Assembly (NCBI GenBank): GCA_964370985.1
Contig: CAYJLE010000005.1
Span: forward strand, 1-64,000
DNA: 64,000 nucleotides
Direction of reading: 5' to 3'
DNA from: JAHDVS01 sp964370985
GTDB taxonomy: Bacteria; Actinomycetota; Thermoleophilia; Gaiellales; Gaiellaceae
Shown here: positions 1 through 7,470 of the stretch, one piece after another
How positions within the stretch are numbered: the first letter of the stretch is position 1
Layout of the letters: each line of letters begins with the position of its first letter
The notes under the pieces: model-generated
The model's input: the letters and a program-made list of their open reading frames with translations, nothing else
Database searches by the model: none
Told to the model about the DNA's origin: nothing
Translations under genes and position numbers: made by a program

Positions 1-33
1 CCCCCCCCCCCACATGCCCCGGGGGGGGGGGGG
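1..33. other. Homopolymer block at window edge
   Basis: Eleven C, a short ACATG spacer, four C and then thirteen G. Two long opposite homopolymers at position 1 are most likely a sequencing or assembly artefact at a contig end. The reading frame of the first gene cannot be trusted across this block. Confidence 0.6.
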
Positions 34-1260
34 CGGATCGGGCGGGGCTCCGGCGCCAGCGTGGGCGGGGCGGGGGGGCCGGGCGCGGTCGGCCTCTCCG
101 AGGGCGACCTCGCCCGTGTTGCCCGCGGCGACGTCATGGTCGTCCGTCACGCGACCGCCGCGATGCTGCCCGCGCTCCTGCGCGCGGCGGCGGTCGTCGG
201 CGAGCGCGGCGGCGTCCTCAACCACCTGGCCGTGCTCGCGCCCGACCTCGGCCAGCCGTGCGTGACCGGGGTGGCGGGGATCGTCGACGCGGTCGAGCCC
301 GGGGCGTGGATCCGCGTCGACGGCACGCGGGGCATCGTCGAGGCGGAGGAGTTCCGCGCCGCCGAGCCGCCCGTCGAGGACGAGGGCGGCCTCGTCGCGG
401 TGATGCAGTTCGGGCTCTTCGGCGCCGCTTTCGAGCCGCTCGGGCAGCGGGCGGGTGTCGACACCGCCGTGTCGGTCGCGGCTCTCGCCTCGGTGCCCGC
501 GGCTTTCGGGGTCGGTTCCGCGCTGGACGTCGAGATCCGCGACGGGCGGGTGCTCGTCCGGCGCGACCGGCTTCGGGCGGTCGTCGCCGCGCTGAGCGAC
601 CGGATCGAGGGCGGCGTGGTCGACACGGGCGGGCTCCGGGCCCGCTTCGAGCGCCTCGTCTCGCCGGGTGACGGGGATGCGCTCGAGGCGGATCTCGGCC
701 GCTACGCCGAGGCATACCAGCTCGTCTGGGCCGCGAGCCTCGTCCGGGAGCCGCTCGCGGAGCGCTACCGGGCGTTCCTGCTCGGGCGGCTCGGCGCGGT
801 CGACGCCGACGAGCGCGAGCGGCTCTACCTCGGGAGCCTGATCCTGCCGGACGCGTCGTACATCCTGCGCAGCGCGCTCGACGGCGTGGAGACGGTCTGG
901 GGGACGGGGCGGGGCGAGCCGGCGCTGCCCGAATCGCAGGCGCGCGCGGAAGGGGCACGGGCACGCGAGCGACTCGCGGCGCTGCTCCCGCCCGCCGACC
1001 GCGAGCTTGCCTGGCGCTACCTGGCCGCGCTCGCGGACCTCGTCGACCTGACCGAGCGCAAGAACACGGACCTCCACCGTTGCGCGCGGGCGCTCTTCGC
1101 GAGCGGCGAGCGGGAGGCGGCCGCTGCCGCCCAGCTCGGCTTACCGGCGGGCCTCGCCGGCGGGGACGAGAGCTCGCTCGTCCGGGTGGTCGAGGAGCTC
1201 GCCTCGCGACTCGCTCAGAACAGGATCTCGACGATCCCCGACGGGCCCGAGTCCGGGTAG
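1..1260 (+). CDS. PEP-utilising enzyme mobile-domain protein, 5' partial
   Basis: The frame is open from the window edge; a GTG at 61 is the first usable start. Residues about 1-90 (from GTG 61) form the phosphohistidine swivelling domain of PEP synthase/PPDK-type enzymes: GDVMVVRH, then GGVLNHLAVLAPDLGQPCV, where the His of LNH is in the phospho-acceptor position. The residues before 61 still resemble the start of this domain, so the gene probably begins upstream. The remaining 300 residues are a mostly helical C-terminal region ending in LTERKNTDLHRCARAL. No ATP-grasp or PEP-binding barrel is visible, so it is a partial or stand-alone relative of PEP synthase and its substrate is unknown. 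The 3' end overlaps the minus-strand small gene tail to tail by 46 nt. Confidence 0.7.
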   Translation, partial: PPPPHAPGGGGRIGRGSGASVGGAGGPGAVGLSEGDLARVARGDVMVVRHATAAMLPALLRAAAVVGERGGVLNHLAVLAPDLGQPCVTGVAGIVDAVEPGAWIRVDGTRGIVEAEEFRAAEPPVEDEGGLVAVMQFGLFGAAFEPLGQRAGVDTAVSVAALASVPAAFGVGSALDVEIRDGRVLVRRDRLRAVVAALSDRIEGGVVDTGGLRARFERLVSPGDGDALEADLGRYAEAYQLVWAASLVREPLAERYRAFLLGRLGAVDADERERLYLGSLILPDASYILRSALDGVETVWGTGRGEPALPESQARAEGARARERLAALLPPADRELAWRYLAALADLVDLTERKNTDLHRCARALFASGEREAAAAAQLGLPAGLAGGDESSLVRVVEELASRLAQNRISTIPDGPESG

Positions 1261-1451
1261 GGCGTGTCCGCGACCCGGATGCGGACGCGGTCGCCGGCCG
1301 CCGAGAAGCCGCCGACGTCCTCTTCCTGCGCCTGGGCGAGCACCGCTGCGAGGAGCGCCTGCTCGTCCTCCGGTAGCGAGTCGTAGAGCTCCTGCAGCTT
1401 CCCGGAGAGCCGCTCCGCCGCGTCTCCGCCTCCGCTCCCCTCGACATCCAC
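1215..1451 (-). CDS. Small hypothetical acidic protein (78 aa)
   Basis: Starts at GTG 1451 with a good Shine-Dalgarno sequence (GGGAGGG) just upstream and a TACACT -10 box about 28 nt upstream. The protein has a charged helix (LYDSLPEDEQALLAAVLAQA) followed by a short beta-rich tail ending DSGPSGIVEILF. I do not recognise a family. It overlaps the 3' end of the PEP-utiliser gene. The clear promoter and ribosome site support a real, independently expressed gene. Confidence 0.6.
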   Translation of the reverse strand: MDVEGSGGGDAAERLSGKLQELYDSLPEDEQALLAAVLAQAQEEDVGGFSAAGDRVRIRVADTPYPDSGPSGIVEILF

Positions 1452-1478
1452 GTTGCCCTCCCCGGTCGTGTTGCCCCG

Positions 1479-1484
1479 AGTGTA
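1479..1484 (-). promoter_or_regulatory. -10 box TACACT for the 78-aa gene
   Basis: TACACT on the minus strand, placing transcription start near 1472 and a leader of about 20 nt before GTG 1451. No clear -35 hexamer is visible. Confidence 0.45.
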
Positions 1485-1497
1485 GGCGACGGTCGCC

Positions 1498-2202
1498 TCA
1501 GCCGCAGCGCCGCGCCAGCGCGTCGCGGTCGAGCACCGTGAGCCTCCGGCTCGAGTCGACGGAGACGAGGCCGAGGCGGCGGTACGTCCCGAGCACCTGG
1601 TTCACCCGTACGCGGGAGACCCCGATCAGGCTGGCGAGATCCTCCTGCGTCAGGCGCAGCGGGATCCGGACCGCGCCGCCGCCCGCGTCCTCGCCGTACT
1701 CGGCCGCGAACGCGAGCAGCTGCCGGGCGAGGCGCCCGTCGGCGTCGAGCCCGGCGAGCGCCTGGAGCTGGACGTTCGCGAGCCGCAGGCGCCGCGACAG
1801 GACGAGGACGAGGTTCCGCGCCAGCGCCGGCAACGAGCGCAGGCAGTCGCGGAAGCTGTCCCCGTCCATGACGAGCAGCGTGCAGGGCTCGAGCGCGGTC
1901 ACGGTCGCCGAGCGGCCGAGGCTGTCGACGGCGCTGAGCTCGCCCACGACCTCGCCGGGGCCCAGCACCGCCAGGATCACCTGCTTGCCGTCCGGCTGGG
2001 CGGCGTGCACCTTGAGCGTCCCCTCGAGCAGGACGTAGACGGTCGTGCCCGGCTGGCCGCGGAAGAGCAGGCTCGCCCCGGCCTCGCGCTCCTCGAGCCG
2101 CAGCAGCCCGCTCAGCCGGCCGAGCTCGGCGGCGGACAGGCCGGCGAACAGCGCGACCGCGCCGAGTCGGGCAGGCTCGGGTCTAGTCGCCCCGCGAGAC
2201 AT
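1498..2202 (-). CDS. Crp/Fnr family transcriptional regulator
   Basis: 234 aa, the usual family length. Residues about 15-125 are a cyclic-nucleotide-binding beta-roll (FRGQPGTTVYVLLEGTLKV, then GEVVGELSAVD). Residues about 150-225 are a Crp-type winged helix-turn-helix (LTQEDLASLIGVSRVRVNQVL). It is the last gene of a minus-strand operon with a class III nucleotide cyclase at its head, so cAMP from that cyclase is the natural candidate ligand. The beta-roll segment reads SLGRSATVTAL, close to the cAMP-binding R-S/T motif of CRP. The start at 2202 overlaps the end of the protease gene by 20 nt. Confidence 0.9.
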   Translation of the reverse strand: MSRGATRPEPARLGAVALFAGLSAAELGRLSGLLRLEEREAGASLLFRGQPGTTVYVLLEGTLKVHAAQPDGKQVILAVLGPGEVVGELSAVDSLGRSATVTALEPCTLLVMDGDSFRDCLRSLPALARNLVLVLSRRLRLANVQLQALAGLDADGRLARQLLAFAAEYGEDAGGGAVRIPLRLTQEDLASLIGVSRVRVNQVLGTYRRLGLVSVDSSRRLTVLDRDALARRCG

Positions 2203-3001
2203 TGGCGGCCAGCGCCCTCAGAACGGTCTTCATCTGGAAGACGGTCAGGCCCGGATGCTTGCCGAGGATCTTCGCGACGAGCCCGGAGATGTGCGGCGCC
2301 GCGAAGCTGTTGCCGGTCGCGGTGATCCAGCCGCCGTCTCGCCACGCGATCCTGACGTCGATCCCGAGCGCCCCGAACTCGACCGGCGGGTCCGGGTTGT
2401 AGTAGAAGCGGTACGGGTCGCCGACATCGTGGGACGCCACGGAGAAGACCGAGGCGTAGAGCGACGGGAAGCTCGTGACCGGCATGTTGTTCGCGGCGGT
2501 CACGAGCATCACGCCCTGGAAGTAGGCAAGGTCCGTGAGCTCGTGGAAGACGCCGAAGAGGTCGCGTTTCGTCGAGCCCAGGCTGAGGTTGCAGACGTGC
2601 ATGCCGTTCTCGATCGCCCAGCGCAACCCGCCCGCGAAGACGGTGCCGCGTCCCTTCAGGCCGGGGCCGAGCACCCGGACGCTGTAGAGCTCGCACCCGG
2701 GCGCGAACGCACGGATGATCCCGGCACACGCGGTGCCGTGGCCGAACACGTCCTCGTGAGGCTGCTCGTCGTAGGCGAGCTCCTCGCCGTCCTGGGAGAC
2801 GGACAGGTAGCCCTCGACCGATCCGACGGCCGGGTGCGAGGCGTCGACGCCGCTGTCGATCACGGCGACCCTGACGCCCGCGCCGCTGCTGCCGCCCCAC
2901 GCCCAGTCCGGCGTGATGTCGTCGATGCGGGGGATCGGGTCGATCGCCGGAAGCGCCTCGGGGTCGAAGGCGGACGACCAGGCCGGGCGCGGCCCGCTCA
3001 C
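2183..3001 (-). CDS. Subtilisin-like (S8) serine protease, apparently non-secreted
   Basis: 272 aa with a complete S8 triad: Asp49 in AVIDSGVD, His88 in FGHGTACAG and Ser232 in TGNSFAAPHISGL. The oxyanion Asn is probably in TAANNMPV. There is no signal peptide or propeptide, so it probably acts in the cytoplasm or is modified by its operon partners. It starts in an ATGA overlap with the GAF gene upstream and its 3' end overlaps the Crp/Fnr gene, indicating translational coupling. The substrate is unknown; cleavage of a signalling partner is one possibility. Confidence 0.88.
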   Translation of the reverse strand: MSGPRPAWSSAFDPEALPAIDPIPRIDDITPDWAWGGSSGAGVRVAVIDSGVDASHPAVGSVEGYLSVSQDGEELAYDEQPHEDVFGHGTACAGIIRAFAPGCELYSVRVLGPGLKGRGTVFAGGLRWAIENGMHVCNLSLGSTKRDLFGVFHELTDLAYFQGVMLVTAANNMPVTSFPSLYASVFSVASHDVGDPYRFYYNPDPPVEFGALGIDVRIAWRDGGWITATGNSFAAPHISGLVAKILGKHPGLTVFQMKTVLRALAANVSRGD

Positions 3002-3843
3002 GGCGCCCGGCCGCCGGGCTCGCCCGTGGCCCGGGGCCGGCAGCGCAGGTACCCGGCGAACGTCCGCAGGATCGCGGCGCCGGCCTCGAGCTCGTCCTCG
3101 CCGTGGGCGGCGATCTCGTGGACGAGCGCGGCCAGCTCTCTCGCGCCCCTGTACGCGGGGTCGGTGTCCGCCAGAGCGGCGAGGGCGCGGGCGCCATCCC
3201 CGCGCCCGGCCTCCCCGGCCGACTCGGCGATCTCGGCGACGAGCGCGGCCAGGCTCCGGTGGGTGCGGGACTGCTGGAGGGCCACCGCGGCCTGGTTCGC
3301 GAACAGTCCGAGCGCCTCCATGTCGGCGGCGCTGAAGGACGGGGCGCCCTCCTTGTCGAGGAGCTCGAGCACGCCGATCGTCTCGTCCGCGTAGACGAGG
3401 GGAACGCAGAGGATGCTCTCCGGGACGTAGCCGACGGCATCGGCGATGTCGCGCGCCTGGCGGGGATCGCTCGAGGCGTCCGACACCGCCAGCGGCTGTC
3501 CGCTCAGGGCGACGAGGCCGGCGATCCCCGACCCGAGCGGCACCCGGTGCTTCTTCACCTCCTCGGCCTTCGACCCGAGCGCGACCTCGAACACGAGCTC
3601 GCCGGCCTCCTCGTCGAGGAGGAAGAGCGCGGCCGCCCGGGCGGAGATCACGTGCGCGGCAGTCTCCACGATCATCTCGAGCAGGCGCGCGTGCGTGACG
3701 GGGGAGCCGATCGTGCCGGCGGCGCTCGCCCGGGAGAGGGCACCCGCGAGCCGCTCGGCGAACGGCTCCGCCTCGGCGCGCAGTCGGAGGCGCTCGACCT
3801 CCGCCTCGAGGCGGGCGATCCTGGCGTCAGCGCCGTCCGTCAT
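2998..3843 (-). CDS. GAF-domain signalling protein
   Basis: 281 aa. Residues 1-30 are a short coiled coil (ARIARLEAEVERLRLRAEAEP). Residues about 45-195 are a GAF domain, with RAAALFLLDEEAGELVFEVA, GSGIAGLVALSGQPLAVSD and ILCVPLVYADETIGVLELL. The C-terminal 85 residues are helical and are not a recognisable output domain. It overlaps the cyclase gene by ATGA (3840-3843) and the protease gene by ATGA (2998-3001). It is probably a small-ligand or redox sensor in the same pathway as the cyclase. Confidence 0.85.
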   Translation of the reverse strand: MTDGADARIARLEAEVERLRLRAEAEPFAERLAGALSRASAAGTIGSPVTHARLLEMIVETAAHVISARAAALFLLDEEAGELVFEVALGSKAEEVKKHRVPLGSGIAGLVALSGQPLAVSDASSDPRQARDIADAVGYVPESILCVPLVYADETIGVLELLDKEGAPSFSAADMEALGLFANQAAVALQQSRTHRSLAALVAEIAESAGEAGRGDGARALAALADTDPAYRGARELAALVHEIAAHGEDELEAGAAILRTFAGYLRCRPRATGEPGGRAP

Positions 3844-5201
3844 GGGAGCGAGACCAGGCGGTAGGTGCGGACGCCCTCCGTCTTCCCCTTCAGCGCGATC
3901 TCGCCGAGGGTCTCCACGGTCGCGCCCGGACCGAGCGCCTCGCGCGTCGCCTCGCCGACCACGACCTCACCGGCCGCCGCGCTGCCCTCGAGGCGCGAGG
4001 CGACGTTGACGACGTCGCCGACGACGGTGTACGAGCGGGCGCCGCGGGGGCCGAGTAGCCCGACGATCGCCGAGCCGCTGTTGATCCCGACCCTGAAGCG
4101 GGGCCAGTCGGGCTGGGTCGCCTGCACCCGGGCCGCCTCCCGCTGGAGCGCGAGCCCGGCCCGAGCGGCGCGGAGCGCGTGGTCGGGCTGGTCGCCCCGG
4201 GTATTGAACGTCAGCATGATCGCGTCGCCGATGAACTTGTCGACCGTCCCGCCTTCGCCTCTCGCGACGGCGGGCACGATCGCGTCGAAGTAGGCGTTCA
4301 GCATCGCGAACACCTCGCGCGGCGAGGCCCCCTCGGAGAAGGTGGTGAAGCCCTTGAGGTCGGCGAAGAGGACGCTCACCTCGCGCACCCCGGCGCTCGT
4401 CTCCTCGAGGTAGACGTCGGCGAACACGTCCGTCGACGACCCCTCGACCCGCCACTCCCGCCAGACGGCGAGCGCGACCACGCCGAACGCGAGCAGGAGC
4501 AGCATGTGCCACGTCCACCAGCTCCAGTGCCAGTCGCGCGCGAACGCGATCTGGATCATCGCCTCGGCGAGCAGGACGAGCGCGGAGACGATCGCGGCGA
4601 GCAGCACGCTCGGACGTCGCCGCCAGAGGAGGAAGTAGCGCGCGCCCGCCGCCGCGAAGAGCAAGAGCCCGGCGATCCCCAGGCCGAGCAGCAGCGCGTC
4701 CTGGGTCCCGGCCGAGAGCGGGTCGTCGAGGATCCTCATCGAGATCGCCGCCCAGACCGCGAGTGTCGCGATCACGGCGACGGTGGCGAGCGACTGGATT
4801 CGGGCGACGTCGACTCCAGTGAGCTCGAAGGAGGAGATCAACGCGAGTAGGGCCGCGATGATCAGCCCGATCGGGACGTCGACCTCGAAGCCGGCGTTCC
4901 CGCCGAAGAGCACGTCGGGGGTCACGACCGCGTGCAGCCCGAGCGAGCCGGCCGTGACGAGGAACGCCAGCGAGATGAAGAAGACGCGCGCGTCGAGGCG
5001 TCGCCGGGCGGCCTCGCTGAGCAGCAGCGCGAGCACGCCCGTCGCCGCCGCGACGGCGAAGACGAGCCAGAAGTGGGTCGGGTGCGTGCCGACCATCGCG
5101 TCGATGCCGGGGGCGGCGAGCAGCAGCACGAACCCCGCGAGCGGCGCTGACAGCGCGGCTGCCCAGAGGATGTCCCGTGCCAGCCGATCCGTGGTCTTCA
5201 A
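3840..5201 (-). CDS. Membrane-bound class III adenylate/guanylate cyclase
   Basis: 453 aa. Residues about 10-245 hold seven or eight hydrophobic membrane segments. Residues about 270-450 are the class III catalytic domain: VLFADLKGFTTFSEG (first metal Asp), KFIGDAIMLTF (second metal Asp), VGINSGSAIVG and SYTVVGDVVNVASRLE. It ends in the ALKGKTEGVRTYRL segment typical of actinobacterial cyclases. The start is TTG 5201; no ATG or GTG precedes the first membrane segment. It heads the cyclase-GAF-protease-Crp operon and is divergent from prfB. Substrate (ATP or GTP) cannot be decided by eye. Confidence 0.9.
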   Translation of the reverse strand: MKTTDRLARDILWAAALSAPLAGFVLLLAAPGIDAMVGTHPTHFWLVFAVAAATGVLALLLSEAARRRLDARVFFISLAFLVTAGSLGLHAVVTPDVLFGGNAGFEVDVPIGLIIAALLALISSFELTGVDVARIQSLATVAVIATLAVWAAISMRILDDPLSAGTQDALLLGLGIAGLLLFAAAGARYFLLWRRRPSVLLAAIVSALVLLAEAMIQIAFARDWHWSWWTWHMLLLLAFGVVALAVWREWRVEGSSTDVFADVYLEETSAGVREVSVLFADLKGFTTFSEGASPREVFAMLNAYFDAIVPAVARGEGGTVDKFIGDAIMLTFNTRGDQPDHALRAARAGLALQREAARVQATQPDWPRFRVGINSGSAIVGLLGPRGARSYTVVGDVVNVASRLEGSAAAGEVVVGEATREALGPGATVETLGEIALKGKTEGVRTYRLVSLP

Positions 5202-5250
5202 CGCCTGTTCCAGTCCTCTCGTCCGGTGCGGGGTCGCCCCGGAGGCGCCG

Positions 5251-5256
5251 ATCCTA
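5251..5256 (-). promoter_or_regulatory. Candidate -10 (TAGGAT) of the cyclase operon
   Basis: TAGGAT on the minus strand about 50 nt before the TTG start, back to back with the prfB promoter. No -35 is visible. Confidence 0.3.
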
Positions 5257-5289
5257 TCCGATGCCCCGGGGCCGGTCCGGACCCGCCCC

Positions 5290-5295
5290 TACAAT
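5290..5295 (+). promoter_or_regulatory. -10 box TACAAT, leaderless prfB promoter
   Basis: TACAAT lies six nucleotides before the GTG start of prfB, the same hexamer and spacing as before smpB. Transcription would start at or next to the start codon, giving a leaderless mRNA. Confidence 0.55.
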
Positions 5296-5301
5296 GGTGG
5301 C

Positions 5302-6409
5302 GTGGCCGACCGCGCGCAGCTTCGCAGCCAGCTCGAGGAGATCAGGGTCCAGCTCGCCTGGGTCCGTGATTACCTTTGACCCCGACACGCTCCGCCTGCG
5401 CGCCGCCGAGCTCGAGGAGAGCATGGGCGAGCCCGGCTTCTGGGACGACCAGCAGCGGGCCGCTGCGTTCTCGTCCGAGCATTCTCGCCTGAGCAAGCAG
5501 CTCGAGCGCTACGAGCGGCTCGCGGGCGACGTCTCGGACCTCGAGGAGCTGCTCGAGCTCGCCTCGGGGGACGGGGAGCTCGACGAGCTCGAGGCCGCCG
5601 TCGCGCCGCTGCAGCGGGAGCTGGCGCGGCTCGAGGAGGCGGCGCTGTTTCGCGGCGAGTTCGATGCCGGCGACGCGGTGTTGACGATCCACGCCGGTAC
5701 GGGCGGCACGGACGCGCAGGACTGGACCGAGATGCTCCTGCGCATGTACCTGCGCTGGGCGGCCGACCGGGGCTTCCGCGCCGAGCTGATCGAGGCGTCC
5801 CCGGGAGAGGAGGCCGGCCTGAAGTCCGCGACGGCCACCGTATCGGGGGAGAACGCGTACGGGATCCTGAAGGCCGAGCGGGGCGTGCACCGCCTCGTGC
5901 GCCTGTCCCCGTTCGATCAGGCGCACAGGCGCCACACGTCGTTCGCCCAGGTGATCGTGAGCCCCCTGATCCCCGACACGGCAGCCGTCGAGATCGACGA
6001 GGGTGAGCTTCGGATCGACACGTACCGGGCGAGCGGAGCGGGGGGGCAGCATGTGAACAAGACCGACTCCGCGGTCCGGATCACGCACCTGCCGACCGGC
6101 GTGGTCGTGCAGTGCCAGAACGAGCGCTCGCAGCTCTCGAACAAGCTGACGGCGCTGCGGATCCTGAAGAGCCGCCTCGTCGCGCTCGAGCAGGAGCGGC
6201 GCGAGGCGGAGCTGGCCGCCGAGCGCGGCGCGGCGCAGGACATCGGGTTTGGCAGCCAGATCCGCAGCTACGTGCTGCAGCCATACCAGCTCGTGAAGGA
6301 CCACCGCACCGGCTTCGAGGACGGGAACACCCAGGCCGTGCTGGACGGGCGCCTCGACGAACTCATCCGCGCCTACCTGCTCGCGCAGGCGGCGGGCAAG
6401 GTCGGATGA
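5302..6409 (+). CDS. prfB: Peptide chain release factor 2 with programmed +1 frameshift
   Basis: RF2 terminates translation at UGA and UAA. The zero frame starts at GTG 5302 and reads 25 codons ending RDYL before an in-frame TGA at 5377-5379. A +1 shift on CTT-TGA-C continues as DPDTLRLRAAELEESMG to the stop at 6407. The body has the GGQ motif (ASGAGGQHVNKTDSAVRI), the coiled N-domain and a normal RF2 C-terminus. The tripeptide position (SPF in RF2) reads LSPFDQAHRRHTS. A single-frame reading from ATG 5294 exists, but its first 32 residues lack RF2 character, whereas the shifted reading restores the N-terminal helix. Confidence 0.93.
5374..5380 (+). promoter_or_regulatory. RF2 +1 frameshift site CTT-TGA-C
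   Basis: Exactly the conserved RF2 slip site: CTT as the P-site codon, then TGA followed by C, a poor termination context. The zero frame stops here and the RF2 body continues in the +1 frame. The upstream codons (CGT GAT TAC) lack the strong AGGGGG stimulator three bases upstream seen in Escherichia coli. Confidence 0.9.
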
Positions 6410-6422
6410 GCCCGGGGTTCGC

Positions 6423-6428
6423 TACACT
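6423..6428 (+). promoter_or_regulatory. -10 box TACACT upstream of ftsE
   Basis: TACACT 14 nt after the prfB stop, giving ftsE a leader of roughly 75-80 nt. No -35 is visible. Confidence 0.4.
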
Positions 6429-6512
6429 CGGGCGAGGTAGCACATCGGGCGCGCCCTCGCGGCTGGGGGAACTGTCAAGGATTCCCGCGCGTCCTCCCGA
6501 ACTTCCGAGGCT

Positions 6513-7307
6513 GTGACGACAGCGCACGAATCCAGGCTCGACGAGGCCCTCGAGAGCGCGAACGGGGCCGGCGTCGTCGACGACCCGGCCGCGCTCGAAG
6601 GGACGGCGGTGCGGTCGAGCGGGACGCCGATGATCGTGTTCGAGAACGTGACGAAGGTGTACGACCCGAAAGTCGTCGCGCTCGCAGACGTGTCGCTCAC
6701 GATCGACAAGGGTGAGTTCGTGTTCATTGTGGGCGCGTCCGGCTCGGGGAAGTCGACGATGATGCGCCTGCTCCTGAAGGAGCTCGAGCCGACGAGCGGG
6801 CGGATCATCGTCGGGGGCCGCGAGCTCGGGCGGCTCAAGCGCTCGAAGGTGCCGCTCTTGCGGCGCAACATCGGCTGTGTCTTCCAGGACTTCAAGTTGC
6901 TCCCGAACCGAAGCGCGTTCGAGAACATCGCGTACGCGCTCAAGGTGCAGGGCGAGGGCAACCGCACGGTCCGCGCGAAGGTTCCGGAGGTGCTGAACCT
7001 GGTCGGGCTTGCCCACAAGTCGAGCTCCTACCCGGATGAGCTGTCCGGCGGCGAGCAGCAGCGCGTGTCGATCGCGCGCGCGTTCGTCAACCACCCGCCG
7101 CTCCTCATCTGCGACGAGCCGACCGGGAATCTCGACCCGGACACCTCGGTCGGGATCATGCAGCTCTTGTACCGGATCAACCGCGCCGGCACGACGGTGC
7201 TGATGGCGACCCACGACCGGGAGATGGTGGACAAGATGCGCCGTCGCGTGATCGCCCTCGAGCATGGGCAGCTCGTGCGCGACGAGCGCCGCGGAGGCTA
7301 CGGCTAG
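6513..7307 (+). CDS. ftsE: Cell-division ABC transporter ATPase FtsE
   Basis: ATP-binding partner of FtsX, which controls peptidoglycan hydrolases at the divisome. Walker A GASGSGKST, signature LSGGEQQRV, Walker B LLICDEPTGNLD and the H-loop ATHDREMVD are all present. The FtsE core begins MIVFENVTKVY at residue 40 (ATG 6630). The 39 upstream residues from GTG 6513 have strongly GC-rich third positions, so the longer form is kept, but 6630 is a serious alternative start. The stop codon TAG (7305-7307) forms part of the CTAG target duplication of the element inserted before ftsX. Confidence 0.93.
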   Translation: MTTAHESRLDEALESANGAGVVDDPAALEGTAVRSSGTPMIVFENVTKVYDPKVVALADVSLTIDKGEFVFIVGASGSGKSTMMRLLLKELEPTSGRIIVGGRELGRLKRSKVPLLRRNIGCVFQDFKLLPNRSAFENIAYALKVQGEGNRTVRAKVPEVLNLVGLAHKSSSYPDELSGGEQQRVSIARAFVNHPPLLICDEPTGNLDPDTSVGIMQLLYRINRAGTTVLMATHDREMVDKMRRRVIALEHGQLVRDERRGGYG

Positions 7308-7467
7308 TGCGCCGTCCGGAGAATGGCGTGCAGTTCCTGGCGAGCGAAAAGCAAGCCAGGGAAGGACGCAGGGAGCGTCAATATGCAGGCATATTGGCGC
7401 GACCGAGGACGCCGCCTGGCACCGCTTTGCAGCCGCCAGAGCTGTGCGGTATTCCCCGGACGGTGCA
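7308..7467. mobile_element. 160-bp foldback MITE between ftsE and ftsX
   Basis: The terminal inverted repeats are TGCGCCGTCCGGAGAAT (7308-7324) and ATTCCCCGGACGGTGCA (7451-7467), matching at 15 of 17 positions. CTAG occurs on both sides (7304-7307 and 7468-7471), a 4-bp target duplication. A perfect inverted repeat CAATATGC/GCATATTG (7379-7386, 7389-7396) sits exactly at the midpoint, and the intervening arms are partly complementary, so the whole element can fold on itself. It carries no gene. Removing it with one CTAG copy restores a 1-nt TAGTG overlap of the ftsE stop and ftsX start. Confidence 0.8.
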
Positions 7468-7470
7468 CTA

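Noticed and set aside
7264..7470. 69-residue N-terminal extension of FtsX
   Set aside because: It is translated from the MITE and the ftsE tail; FtsX homology begins at GTG 7471.
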